From Asanoa ferruginea (GTDB lineage: Bacteria > Actinomycetota > Actinomycetes > Mycobacteriales > Micromonosporaceae), in the NCBI RefSeq assembly GCF_003387075.1, contig NZ_QUMQ01000001.1, positions 5,394,001 through 5,458,000 of the forward strand: a stretch of DNA of 64,000 nucleotides, in the 5' to 3' direction. The notes beneath the pieces were generated by a model that did not search any database, was not told the DNA's origin, and was given only the letters and a program-made list of their open reading frames with translations. Positions 43,730-52,262 of this stretch are shown here, one piece after another (within the stretch, counting starts at the first letter, position 1; every line of letters starts with the position of its first letter). A program made the translations under genes and the position numbers.

Positions 43730-44289
43730 GCGACCATGATCGAGTCTCGCTCAGCGACGATTACCGGCATCTGGACCTGGAGATCCTGCTGAATGTGGAC
43801 CGGCCGGAGCTTCCGACGGTCGCCGATTGCAGTCTTGGTCTGGCCAGCGACCCGGTCGACGCGGCCCGGCAGGCCATCCGGGCCTGGATCGAGACCTGCC
43901 TGGTCACCGTCATCGAGGTGGTCGAGCAGCGCGGGCGGCTGGCGGACCACTTCCGGTCGGCCGACGAGGGCGGGTTCGCCGGCTGGCACGCGATTGTCGG
44001 CAGTGTGACCAGGTGGTCCCTCGACGGATCGCCGAGCAAGCAGGAATGGTTCGCTGAGGCGATGCCGTGGTCGACCCTGGCGCCGGTGATCGCCACCGGG
44101 CTCGATCGGCCGCATCTCAATGGGGTTCGCATGTTGGTGGGGCAGGGTGGTGACTACACCGAGTGCGAGGTCCGGATCAACGGGCGGCGGCACGAACCGT
44201 CTGAGGCGGCGCTCGCTGCCTTGAACTGGCCGCGCTCCGAGCGTTTCGGCCTGGCCCGGACCTTCGTGCTTCTGGTCGGCCCCGACTAG
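43663..44289 (+). CDS. Hypothetical protein
   Basis: A protein of up to 208 residues that I cannot place. The well-ordered part begins DDYRHLDLEILLNVDRPELP and contains ARQAIRAWIETCLVTVIEVVEQ and TECEVRINGRRHEPSEAALAAL; no signal or membrane segment. Possible starts are GTG 43663 or GTG 43687, both inside the previous gene, so the N-terminus is uncertain. Probably co-transcribed with the upstream membrane protein. Confidence 0.6.
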   Translation: MGRGLRADVSLVLPSWGPTGTLSDHDRVSLSDDYRHLDLEILLNVDRPELPTVADCSLGLASDPVDAARQAIRAWIETCLVTVIEVVEQRGRLADHFRSADEGGFAGWHAIVGSVTRWSLDGSPSKQEWFAEAMPWSTLAPVIATGLDRPHLNGVRMLVGQGGDYTECEVRINGRRHEPSEAALAALNWPRSERFGLARTFVLLVGPD

Positions 44290-44378
44290 GGCCGCCCACC
44301 ACGCCGCGTTGCGTATATCGTGCCAGGAATCTCGGTAACGAGCGAGAAGAGCGACGCAGGGCGGGAGTACGAGAGCGA

Positions 44379-46286
44379 ATGGCCGTCAACCAGGCGCCAG
44401 AGATACGGCCACTGCGCGACGGCGACCCTCGGCGGCTCGGCCGCTACACAGTGGTTGGTCGGCTCGGCGAGGGTGGCATGGGCACCGTCTTCCTCGCGCG
44501 TACCCCCAATGGTGTGCTGGTCGCCGTCAAGGTGATCCGCACCGATCTGGCCCACGACGAGGAGTTCCGGCGCCGGTTCCGCAGCGAGGTCAACCGCGCC
44601 CGGCAGGTGCCGCCCTTCTGCACGGCCGAGGTGCTCGACGCCGACCCCAACCACGAGATGCCCTATCTGGTCGTGGAATACGTCGACGGCCCGAGCCTGG
44701 CCAGCGCGGTGCGGGAACGGGGTCCACTGTCGCAGTCGAATCTGCACGGGCTCGCCATCGGTGTCGCGACCGCGCTGACCGCGATCCACGGCGCCGGGGT
44801 GATCCACCGTGATCTGAAGCCCAACAACGTCCTGCTGGCGGCGGGCAGTCCGAAAGTGATCGACTTCGGCATCGCCCAGTCGCCGCAGGCCACGACCGGG
44901 CACACGACCGCGGACCAGGTGGTCGGCACCGCCGGCTATATGGCGCCGGAGCGGTTCGGGCCCACCACCGGTGCCTCCATCACCCCGGCGGCCGACATCT
45001 TCTCCTGGGGCGCGGTGATCGCCTTCGCGGGCACCGGCCGCAACCCGTTCGGTTCGGATCAGCCGCAGTTGGTGGCCGCGCGGATCCTTACCCAGCCGCC
45101 GGATCTGAGCGGCCTGTCCGGCCTGCTCCGCGAGCTGGTCGAACAATCGCTGGCCAAGGATCCCGACGACCGCCCGACCGCCCGCCTGTTGCTCGACCGG
45201 CTGCTGACGACGGGAGAGTCCCGCTCGCCCGCCGTGGCCGCCGCGTTCGCCCGCCAGCCGGCCCTGCTGGTCGCCGCGGAGGAGGCCGCACAGGCGACGG
45301 ACCGGGGAGAGCCACCGACGGTCACCGACGACACCGCGGTGGTGGGAGCTGCACGTGCCGAACCGACCACCGCGCCGGTCGACCAGCGACCAGCACGACC
45401 CGCCAAACCGGTCGAGCCGGTCGCGCAGGTCGTCCCGGCCGCGCCGGTGTCTCCGCCGCCGGCCCAGTCGTCGGGCAGCCGGTGGAGCCGTTTCGTGGTC
45501 GCGGTGGTCGCGCTCGCGGCGCTGGTCGCGTCGCTCACCGTCGCGGGCCTCGTCTACGGCGTCATCCCCGTCTCCAACCGCGGCAACGCCAACCCGTCGC
45601 CCAACCCGAGCGCGCCGAACGTGCCGAACGTGCCGCCCACGACGAGCGCGGCGACGCCGTCACCCACCGCGACTCCGACACCCACTGCGACCGCCGCGTC
45701 CCCGACGGCACCGGTCACCGCCGATCCGGCCGGCCAGCTGCTCATCGCCAACCCGCTGATCACCGCGGGGGTGTGGTCGGCCCGTAACGACAAGGACAAC
45801 CACACCACCTGCGCGTTCGACGGCGCGCTCGTGGTCACCCGGCAGACGGTCGGCTCCTACCGCTGCCCCGGTGTGCAGGATGTGCTGACCGACTTCAGCG
45901 TCACCGTCGACGTGAAGCTCCGCACCCCGGGCAGTTGTGCGGCGGTGTGGTTCCGCTTCGACACCGCCGGGTTCGTCCTGCGGATCTGCGCGGAGGCCTA
46001 CTACCTGGTGACGCATGGCGTCGGCGGCCCGGCCACCGTTACCCCGCTGCGCACCTTCCAGCTCGCCGAACCCATCGCGACAGGCACCGCAACCAAGATC
46101 GGAATCACAGCCGAGGGTACGAACCTGGCGTTCTCCCGCGACGGCCGGCAGATCGGTGACTGGACGCAGGCCAGGTTCCAAAGGGGACGCGTGGTCCTCG
46201 GCATCTTCCAGGACGGCCAGACGAGCGCCCCCCCACCGTTCTCCGTGTCGTTCGCGAACATCGAGATCCGTACCCTCGCGAACTGA
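44379..46286 (+). CDS. Membrane Ser/Thr protein kinase with extracellular beta domain
   Basis: A 635-residue kinase. The catalytic domain (residues 20-270) has the Gly loop GEGGMGTV, K51 in VAVKV, catalytic D145 in HRDLKPNN and D162 in DFG. A Pro/Ala-rich linker leads to one membrane helix (about 370-393), a Ser/Thr/Pro-rich stalk, and an outside domain of about 170 residues similar to concanavalin-like glucanase folds (DVLTDFSVTVDVKLRTPGSC). No PASTA repeats, so it is not the cell-division kinase. It likely senses an outside ligand. Confidence 0.93.
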   Translation: MAVNQAPEIRPLRDGDPRRLGRYTVVGRLGEGGMGTVFLARTPNGVLVAVKVIRTDLAHDEEFRRRFRSEVNRARQVPPFCTAEVLDADPNHEMPYLVVEYVDGPSLASAVRERGPLSQSNLHGLAIGVATALTAIHGAGVIHRDLKPNNVLLAAGSPKVIDFGIAQSPQATTGHTTADQVVGTAGYMAPERFGPTTGASITPAADIFSWGAVIAFAGTGRNPFGSDQPQLVAARILTQPPDLSGLSGLLRELVEQSLAKDPDDRPTARLLLDRLLTTGESRSPAVAAAFARQPALLVAAEEAAQATDRGEPPTVTDDTAVVGAARAEPTTAPVDQRPARPAKPVEPVAQVVPAAPVSPPPAQSSGSRWSRFVVAVVALAALVASLTVAGLVYGVIPVSNRGNANPSPNPSAPNVPNVPPTTSAATPSPTATPTPTATAASPTAPVTADPAGQLLIANPLITAGVWSARNDKDNHTTCAFDGALVVTRQTVGSYRCPGVQDVLTDFSVTVDVKLRTPGSCAAVWFRFDTAGFVLRICAEAYYLVTHGVGGPATVTPLRTFQLAEPIATGTATKIGITAEGTNLAFSRDGRQIGDWTQARFQRGRVVLGIFQDGQTSAPPPFSVSFANIEIRTLAN

Positions 46287-46292
46287 CGGGTC

Positions 46293-46619
46293 TCATCGCA
46301 CGCTGCGGCGGCCCTTCGCGTCGGTCAGGCGGCGGCGCAGGTCGTCGCGCACGTCCATGATCGCGGCGTGCAGGTCGTCTTCGGTCGACGTTGTGACGAT
46401 CTTGTCCAGGTCGCGGGTCCAGCATTCCAGGGTGACCTTCTGGCCGGGCGACTGCCGGTCCTTCACCGAGATCTCCAACTCGGTCGCGTCGGCGTCGAAC
46501 GATGCGAGGCGGGCGTCGAGCGGGCCGAACTGCTCGGCGATCCAGGTCCGGTCACCCTGCGTGAAACCGGTACCCATCCGCAGGCACTGCTCGACCGTGG
46601 CCGGGTTGGCGACGCTCAT
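46293..46619 (-). CDS. HPF/RaiA-like ribosome-associated protein
   Basis: A 108-residue protein with the arrangement of ribosome hibernation factors: TELEISVKDRQSPGQKVTLE, then STEDDLHAAIMDVRDDLRRRL, which matches the D-x-Y-A-A-I-D helix of HPF/RaiA. It is short and lacks the long-HPF C-terminal dimer domain. It is preceded by a close match to a SigB-type stress promoter, consistent with a stress or stationary role. Assignment rests on pattern only. Confidence 0.65.
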   Translation of the reverse strand: MSVANPATVEQCLRMGTGFTQGDRTWIAEQFGPLDARLASFDADATELEISVKDRQSPGQKVTLECWTRDLDKIVTTSTEDDLHAAIMDVRDDLRRRLTDAKGRRSVR

Positions 46620-46658
46620 CTGATCTCCTCGGTTCGGCTACACACGACTGATGATCGT

Positions 46659-46685
46659 GTACCCCGGTTTCCGCGACCCCAAAAC
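46659..46685 (-). promoter_or_regulatory. SigB/SigF-type promoter of the HPF-like gene
   Basis: On the minus strand GTTT (46685-46682) is followed after 17 bases by GGGTAC (46664-46659), about 40 bases before ATG 46619. This matches the actinobacterial stress-sigma consensus GTTT-N14-17-GGGTAY at every defined position. Confidence 0.65.
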
Positions 46686-46771
46686 CGTTGTGCGGTCTAC
46701 GAACCGGTCCCGTGATCATCTTCACCTGGCGCGGGACAAGGCCGAACGCGAGTCGGGCTTAACATGGGGAA

Positions 46772-46790
46772 GTGGATCATCGTGATCCAC
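46772..46790. promoter_or_regulatory. Perfect inverted repeat upstream of the S15 peptidase gene
   Basis: Arms GTGGATCA (46772-46779) and TGATCCAC (46783-46790) with a 3-base centre lie 46 bases before ATG 46836. This could be an operator of GntR type or an RNA hairpin in the leader; no regulator gene is adjacent. Confidence 0.5.
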
Positions 46791-46835
46791 TCCTGCCGAT
46801 ACCCCTCGGTGAGTCCCTCTCGAACGGAGACGTTC

Positions 46836-48710
46836 ATGCGCAGACCCAAAAGTCTGGCACTGCTCGGCGTCGCGATATCTGGCACGCTGATCGCGGCCGC
46901 GACCGCCTCTCCGGCATCGGCCCAGGAGGCCGCAACCCCGCCGCCGCACATCGTGGTCACCGACGGGATGACCCAGCCGGTCTTCTCGTTCGCCGACGCG
47001 ATCGAGGAGCGGGTCTACGTGCAGACCCCGGTGGACACCGATCACGACGGCAAGCTCGACCGGGTCGCGATCGACATCTCCCGCCCCAAGGAGACCGCTA
47101 CCGAGGGCTTCAAGGTGCCGGTGATCTTCGAGCAGAGCCCCTACCGCAAGGACACCTGGGACGACGTGCCCTACCCGAGCGTCCTGGTCGACGACCTGCC
47201 GCAGAACGGCTCGTCCGCACACCTCGGGCTCCAGCGCGCGACCGCCGAGCCGAACCCCAACGCGGCCGCCAAGGCCAACCTGCCCGGCTCGCTCGACGAC
47301 TACTACGTGCCCCGCGGCTACGCCGTGGTGCTCGGCCAGAGCGTCGGCACCGGCGACTCCGACGGTTGCCCGACCAGCGGCGACCAGGCCGAGACGCTGG
47401 GCACCAAGGCGGTCATCGACTGGCTCAACGGCCGGGCCAAGGCGTTCGACGTCGCCGGCGCGCCGGTCAGCGCCACCTGGACCAACGGCTCGGTCGGCAT
47501 GACCGGCGTCTCCTACAACGGGACGCTGCCCAACCAGGTCGCCACCACCGGGGTCAAGGGCCTCAAGACGATCGTCCCGGTCTCCGCGATCAGCAGCTGG
47601 TACGACTACTACCGGGCCAACGGCCTGGTCGTCGCGCCGGGCACGTTCCAGGGCGAAGACCTCGACATCCTGGCGCAATACACCGCCGGGCAGGTCCGGG
47701 CCCAGGGCACTTGCGTCGACGAGCTCGCCCAGATCACCGACAAGCAGGACCGGGTCACCGGTGACTACTCGAAGTTCTGGGGCGACCGCGACTACCGCGA
47801 CGCGAGCGACGTGAAGGCCAGCGTCTTCGTCGTGCACGGCCTCAACGACTGGAACGTCAAGACCGAGAACTTCGCCGGCTGGTGGGACGAGCTCGCCCGC
47901 AACGACGTGCCGCGCAAGATCTGGCTGCACCAGGGTGGCCACGGCGGCCCGGGCAACAGCGCCGCGGTGACCCTGCCGAGCGGCCAGACGTGGACCTACA
48001 AGCAGACCGAGAACCGCTGGTTCGACTTCTGGCTGTGGAACGTCCACAACGGCATCATGGACGAGCCGACGGCCGTGGTGCAGCGCGAGGACCGCGTCTA
48101 CACGACGTACGCCAACTGGCCGGACAAGGCCGCCAAGGACGTCGCGCTGCGGTTCGCCGCGACCAGCCCGACCGCGACCGGCGCGCTGACCAGCGGCAAG
48201 GCGCCGAAGCACAGCGTCGAGCAGAGCTTCGTCGACGAGGGCCGCACGATCGCACCCAGCACGCTGGTGTCGGCACCGGACACGGCCAGCCCCAACCGCC
48301 TCGCCTACGTCTCCCCGGCGCTCGGCCAGGACGTGCGGATCTCCGGCCGGCCGGAGATGCGGCTGCGGATGGCCATCGAGAACCGGCCGGACGCCAACCT
48401 GACGGCCTACCTGGTCGACTACGGCCCGACCAGCGCGACCGTCGTGACCCGCGGCTGGATGGACCCGCAGAACCGCAAGAACGCGTCGAAGACCGAGAAG
48501 CTCAAGCAAGGCAAGTTGTACGACTTCACGTGGACGATGGAGCCGAAGGACTACATCTTCCAGGACGGGCACCGAATCGGCGTGGTCGTGTTCTCCAGCG
48601 ACCAGGACTACACCCTGCTCCCGCTCGGTGGCACCGAGCTGCGGGTGGCACCGAAGGACAGTGAGGTGCGTCTGCCGGTCGTCGGCGGACGGGCCGTGCT
48701 CGGCTTCTGA
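46836..48710 (+). CDS. Secreted Xaa-Pro dipeptidyl-peptidase (S15 family)
   Basis: A 624-residue secreted serine peptidase. Signal peptide MRRPKSLALLGVAISGTLIAAATASPASA, then the alpha/beta-hydrolase domain with S226 in GVSYNG, D338 in HGLNDWNV and H369 in HQGGHGGP, then a C-terminal jelly-roll domain. It removes X-Pro dipeptides from peptides outside the cell. ATG 46836 has GGAG 6 bases upstream; the frame is open further up but that part overlaps a promoter-like inverted repeat. Confidence 0.94.
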   Translation: MRRPKSLALLGVAISGTLIAAATASPASAQEAATPPPHIVVTDGMTQPVFSFADAIEERVYVQTPVDTDHDGKLDRVAIDISRPKETATEGFKVPVIFEQSPYRKDTWDDVPYPSVLVDDLPQNGSSAHLGLQRATAEPNPNAAAKANLPGSLDDYYVPRGYAVVLGQSVGTGDSDGCPTSGDQAETLGTKAVIDWLNGRAKAFDVAGAPVSATWTNGSVGMTGVSYNGTLPNQVATTGVKGLKTIVPVSAISSWYDYYRANGLVVAPGTFQGEDLDILAQYTAGQVRAQGTCVDELAQITDKQDRVTGDYSKFWGDRDYRDASDVKASVFVVHGLNDWNVKTENFAGWWDELARNDVPRKIWLHQGGHGGPGNSAAVTLPSGQTWTYKQTENRWFDFWLWNVHNGIMDEPTAVVQREDRVYTTYANWPDKAAKDVALRFAATSPTATGALTSGKAPKHSVEQSFVDEGRTIAPSTLVSAPDTASPNRLAYVSPALGQDVRISGRPEMRLRMAIENRPDANLTAYLVDYGPTSATVVTRGWMDPQNRKNASKTEKLKQGKLYDFTWTMEPKDYIFQDGHRIGVVVFSSDQDYTLLPLGGTELRVAPKDSEVRLPVVGGRAVLGF

Positions 48711-48722
48711 GCATTCCCCATT

Positions 48723-48753
48723 GGGTGCCCGGGTCGCCACGGCCCGGGCACCC
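48723..48753 (+). terminator. Terminator of the S15 peptidase gene
   Basis: A perfect 11-base stem (48723-48733 with 48743-48753, loop of 9) lies 12 bases after the stop and 16 bases before the next start. No T-run. Confidence 0.7.
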
Positions 48754-48769
48754 GCTCCACAATTCGTGC

Positions 48770-49192
48770 ATGGACCAACGAGACGAGCACTTTCTGCGGC
48801 GCGCGATCGCGCTGGCAGCCGCGGCACCGGCGGCCGGCGGGCGGCCATTCGGGTCGCTGCTGGTGGGGCCCGACGGGTCGATCCTCGCCGAGGGGCACAA
48901 CACCGTGCCCGGTGACGGCGACATCACCGCTCATCCCGAGCTCAAGCTCGCCCGCTGGGCGGCCAGCGAACTCGACCCGTCGACGGCCGCCGGCACCACG
49001 ATGTATACGAGCTGTGAGCCGTGCGAGATGTGCGCGTACGCCATCGATCGCTCCGGGTTGGGTCGGGTCGTCTTCGCCCTGAGCGCGGAGCAGTTCCAGG
49101 CCCTGTCGCGGGCCGTCGCCCCGAAGCGGGTCCCACGCGACGGTCCCGCCCTGTTCGACGAGGCACGCGCGCCGATCGACGCGTTCTTCTAG
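48770..49192 (+). CDS. Nucleoside/deoxycytidylate deaminase-family protein
   Basis: A 140-residue zinc deaminase of the guanine/cytidine deaminase group. The zinc site reads H-P-E (TAHPELKLARWA) and CEPCEMC; the first motif is usually H-A-E, so the Pro is a small variation. FRPFGSLLV-like GRPFGSLLVGPDG at the N-terminus is common to this group. Likely deaminates a nucleobase or nucleoside; substrate not assignable. Its stop overlaps the convergent glycosyltransferase gene by 4 bases. Confidence 0.88.
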   Translation: MDQRDEHFLRRAIALAAAAPAAGGRPFGSLLVGPDGSILAEGHNTVPGDGDITAHPELKLARWAASELDPSTAAGTTMYTSCEPCEMCAYAIDRSGLGRVVFALSAEQFQALSRAVAPKRVPRDGPALFDEARAPIDAFF

Positions 49193-50676
49193 TCGTCGTG
49201 GGTCAGGTGGGGCCACATCCCGGCCCAGTCGGCGGTCGGCCCGGAGCAGACGCTCAGGTCGAGGTGATTGAAGTCGGTGTCCACATCGTACGGTGCGACA
49301 AAGGTGCCAACGGTTGAGCAGTGCCCGAAGTAGGGCCGGAGCTCGTCGGCGGAGTCGACCGCGAGGACAGTGGCGTCGGAGGCCGAACCGGGCCCCCACA
49401 TGCCGTAGGCGTTGTGCCCCGACAGCACCGGAGGTAGACCGGCCGGGCCGAGCACGTCGAGCGCGGCCGCTTCGGCGTAGTTGCCGGTGAAGATCGATGT
49501 CGGTGACGTGCCCGAAGCGGCGAGCGTGCTGTTCTCGGTCGCCACGAACCCGGCCAGTTGCGGCCAGCCGACCGTGTCGGCCAGGTCGCCGCTGGTCGAG
49601 TGCGCATGCAGGTCACGCACCGGCCAGACGGGCAGCAGCATGGGCAGCTCCACCACGGTCGCGACCAGAATCGCACCGACGACGAGGGTACGCCGTCGCA
49701 GCGGTCGCCGGCCGCGGGCGAACCAGCGCTCGGTCGCCACCGACCCCGCGGCCAGCACGACCGGCAGCAGACCCGAAGTGTAGTAGGGCTTGCCCGGCAC
49801 CCAGGCCAGCACGTAGGCAGCTACCACGGTGACGGCGACGGCGAGGTAGCGCGTCTGCGGCCTGCGCCACAGCCACCCGACGCCGGCGATCAGCACGGGT
49901 GCGGTGAGCAGGCCGCCGTAGAGGATCTGCGCCGGCAGACCGCCCAGGTAGGCGGCCGCGGACGTGTTCTCCCGGTGCAGCGACGCGGCCATCGCGAACT
50001 GGGGCCAGCCGTGCGTCGCCTGCCACACCACGTTGGGCGCCCAGATAACGGCGGCGATGGCGGCGCCCAGCCACGGCCAGCGCGTGCGCAGGATGTCGAA
50101 GCGGCGGGTGACCAGCAGACCGATTGCGATGGCCAGCAACAGCAGCGCGATCAGGTTGTTGGTCTGGAGCCCGAGGCCGGCGGCGAAGCCCGCGCCGAGC
50201 CACCACCGCGGCCGGTCCCGCGCGATCGCGGTGCTCACGCACAGCACGACCAGGGTCCAGGCCAGCAACGCCGGCGACGTCGTGTTGCCGATGTGTGTGG
50301 CGCCGAGCAGCACCGGTGCGCAGGCCAGGCACAGCGCCGCGAGCACACGGCCGAGGCGGCCGGCGCCGAGGATCGCGGCCTGCCGGGCGGCCAACACGAC
50401 GATCGCGCCGCCCGCCAACGCGGGGAGCGCGCGCACGGCCGTCGGGTCGGTGCCGCCAACCATCGTGGCCAGCCGGGTCAGCAGCGGAGCGAGCGGAGGC
50501 TGGTCGACGTAGCCGAACGCGAGGTGGCGGCCGGCCTGGATGAAGTAGAGCTCGTCCTGCTGGAAGCCGTAGCCGGCGCTGAAGGCCAGCTCGACGATGA
50601 CGAACGCGCCAGCGATGACCCAGACCAGCGCCGGCAGGCGGTCGTCGGGCTCGGTCACCCTGGTCGCCTCACGCAT
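49189..50676 (-). CDS. GT39/ArnT-like membrane glycosyltransferase
   Basis: A 495-residue polytopic protein with 10 to 12 membrane helices. The first outside loop holds the catalytic acidic pair in GYGFQQDELYFIQAGRHLAFGYVDQPPL, the pattern of PMT/ArnT-type GT-C enzymes that use polyprenyl-phosphate sugars. The C-terminal outside domain is about 100 residues. The frame is open upstream but the start is taken at ATG 50676 (MREATRVTEPDD), just before the first helix region. Acceptor unknown. Confidence 0.88.
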   Translation of the reverse strand: MREATRVTEPDDRLPALVWVIAGAFVIVELAFSAGYGFQQDELYFIQAGRHLAFGYVDQPPLAPLLTRLATMVGGTDPTAVRALPALAGGAIVVLAARQAAILGAGRLGRVLAALCLACAPVLLGATHIGNTTSPALLAWTLVVLCVSTAIARDRPRWWLGAGFAAGLGLQTNNLIALLLLAIAIGLLVTRRFDILRTRWPWLGAAIAAVIWAPNVVWQATHGWPQFAMAASLHRENTSAAAYLGGLPAQILYGGLLTAPVLIAGVGWLWRRPQTRYLAVAVTVVAAYVLAWVPGKPYYTSGLLPVVLAAGSVATERWFARGRRPLRRRTLVVGAILVATVVELPMLLPVWPVRDLHAHSTSGDLADTVGWPQLAGFVATENSTLAASGTSPTSIFTGNYAEAAALDVLGPAGLPPVLSGHNAYGMWGPGSASDATVLAVDSADELRPYFGHCSTVGTFVAPYDVDTDFNHLDLSVCSGPTADWAGMWPHLTHDD

Positions 50677-50791
50677 GCCGATTCGCCCCCCGCGTCGTTC
50701 ATTGTCCGACGGGCTCCAGCCTCGCAGCCCAGGCGTCGCAGCGGATCCGTCATGCGATGGGCCGGCTCCACCGATCGGTGGAGCGTTCCGT

Positions 50792-52261
50792 TCAGCCGCC
50801 CGGGACGGTGTCGCAGTAGATGGCGTATCCGCCGGTGCCGCGGTGTTTGGCCTCATACATGGCGAGGTCGGCGCGGGCGACCAGTTCGGCGGGTTCGTGT
50901 CCGTCGGTGCTGCTCAGCGCGACACCGACGCTGACGCCCACCCGCAGCGACTGATCAGCGACCCGCATGGGCGCGGCCAGCGCGGTCACGATCCGGCGGG
51001 CCACGGCGGCGGCGTCCTGCGGCCCGTCGACCCGGCTCAGCAGCACCGCGAACTCGTCGCCGCCGAAGCGGGACGCCGTGTCGCCCGCGCGTAGCTGCGC
51101 GGTGATCCGGCCCGCGGTCTCGGTGAGCAGCTCGTCGCCGGCGGCGTGCCCGAGCGAGTCGTTGATGTCCTTGAATCGGTCGAGGTCCAGGAACAGCACC
51201 GCCAGCGTGCGGCCCTCGGCCTCCGCGATCGCCAGCTGCTGCGACAACTGCTCGAGGAACAGCCCGCGGCTGGCCAGGCCGGTCAGCGGGTCGTGGTGTG
51301 CCTGGCGCATGCGCACCAGCGTGTTGGCGTCGGTGAGGGCCAGGCTGACGTTCTCCGCGAAGGCGCTCAGGGTCTCCTCGTCGGCGGGGGTGTATCTGCG
51401 ATTCGTGTCGCAGGACGCCACGACCAGGGCGCCGGTCAACACGCCGCCGTCGTGCACGGGGGCGGCCATCGAGGCGTGGACCGTGCTGGGGCCGAGCTGT
51501 CTGAGCATCCGCGACTGGAGCTCCCGACCGTGCCGCACCGCCACCCGGTCGGTGACGATCGCCTCGCCCGCCGGCGATGCGGCGGTGAGGTCGACCACGG
51601 GCCGGTGCGCCGGCTCGACGGGCCGCGTGCCGGCCGCGGCCGCCAACCGGGCCCGGCGCGAGTCGGGCTCGTCGCGCACCCACAGCAGCCCGATCTCGTC
51701 GCCGAGCAGGTCGCGGGCACCGCTGGTGATGGTGTCCAGGATGTCTTGGAGGTCTTCGCGGTGGGAGATCGCCCGCTGGATGGCCGACAGATGCTCCAGC
51801 AGCCGCTGCCGTTCCTGCAATGACTCGCGGATCGCGTGCTCGGCGACCAGCGTCCGCAGCATCGTCAGGGTCAGCTCCAACACCCGCGCCATACCGCGGA
51901 CCAGGTTCTGCTCCTCGACCTGAAACGGCGCGCCCCAGCGGGCCAGCACCAGGTGCCCGGGGTGGCTGCCGGCCCACGACGCGGTCACCGTGGGGGAGCC
52001 GCCCAGCCCCGGAACGTCCAATTCGGAGCGTTCCTGCCGGGTCAACGCGACGATCTCCTCGTGCGGCACGTCGCCGGGCGGATACCCGATCGACGCCACC
52101 ACTTTCCCGTCGATGACCGCGGCGGCGACCTCCGCTTCCAGCGCCTGAGCCGAGCGCTCGACGGCGTTCTGGATGGCGGAGGCCTCGTCGGGGGAGGAAG
52201 ACACCACTGCCAGCAGCTCCACCAGCTGCTGGATGTGGAGTGACTCCGCGGGTCCGGCCAT
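50792..52261 (-). CDS. GAF-GGDEF diguanylate cyclase
   Basis: A 489-residue cytoplasmic signalling protein. Two sensory regions (about residues 10-140, and a GAF domain at 155-305 reading DEIGLLWVRDEPD) precede a GGDEF domain with FLDLDRFKDINDSLGH and intact GGDEF in SRFGGDEFAVLL, so c-di-GMP synthesis is expected. No EAL domain. Its ATG lies one base after the stop of the FIST gene, so the two form an operon and probably one pathway. Confidence 0.93.
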   Translation of the reverse strand: MAGPAESLHIQQLVELLAVVSSSPDEASAIQNAVERSAQALEAEVAAAVIDGKVVASIGYPPGDVPHEEIVALTRQERSELDVPGLGGSPTVTASWAGSHPGHLVLARWGAPFQVEEQNLVRGMARVLELTLTMLRTLVAEHAIRESLQERQRLLEHLSAIQRAISHREDLQDILDTITSGARDLLGDEIGLLWVRDEPDSRRARLAAAAGTRPVEPAHRPVVDLTAASPAGEAIVTDRVAVRHGRELQSRMLRQLGPSTVHASMAAPVHDGGVLTGALVVASCDTNRRYTPADEETLSAFAENVSLALTDANTLVRMRQAHHDPLTGLASRGLFLEQLSQQLAIAEAEGRTLAVLFLDLDRFKDINDSLGHAAGDELLTETAGRITAQLRAGDTASRFGGDEFAVLLSRVDGPQDAAAVARRIVTALAAPMRVADQSLRVGVSVGVALSSTDGHEPAELVARADLAMYEAKHRGTGGYAIYCDTVPGG

Positions 52262-52262
52262 G

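Noticed and set aside
46764-46835. N-terminal extension of the S15 peptidase from 46764
   Set aside because: It would bury the signal peptide and run through the inverted repeat at 46772-46790; ATG 46836 has a good ribosome-binding site.
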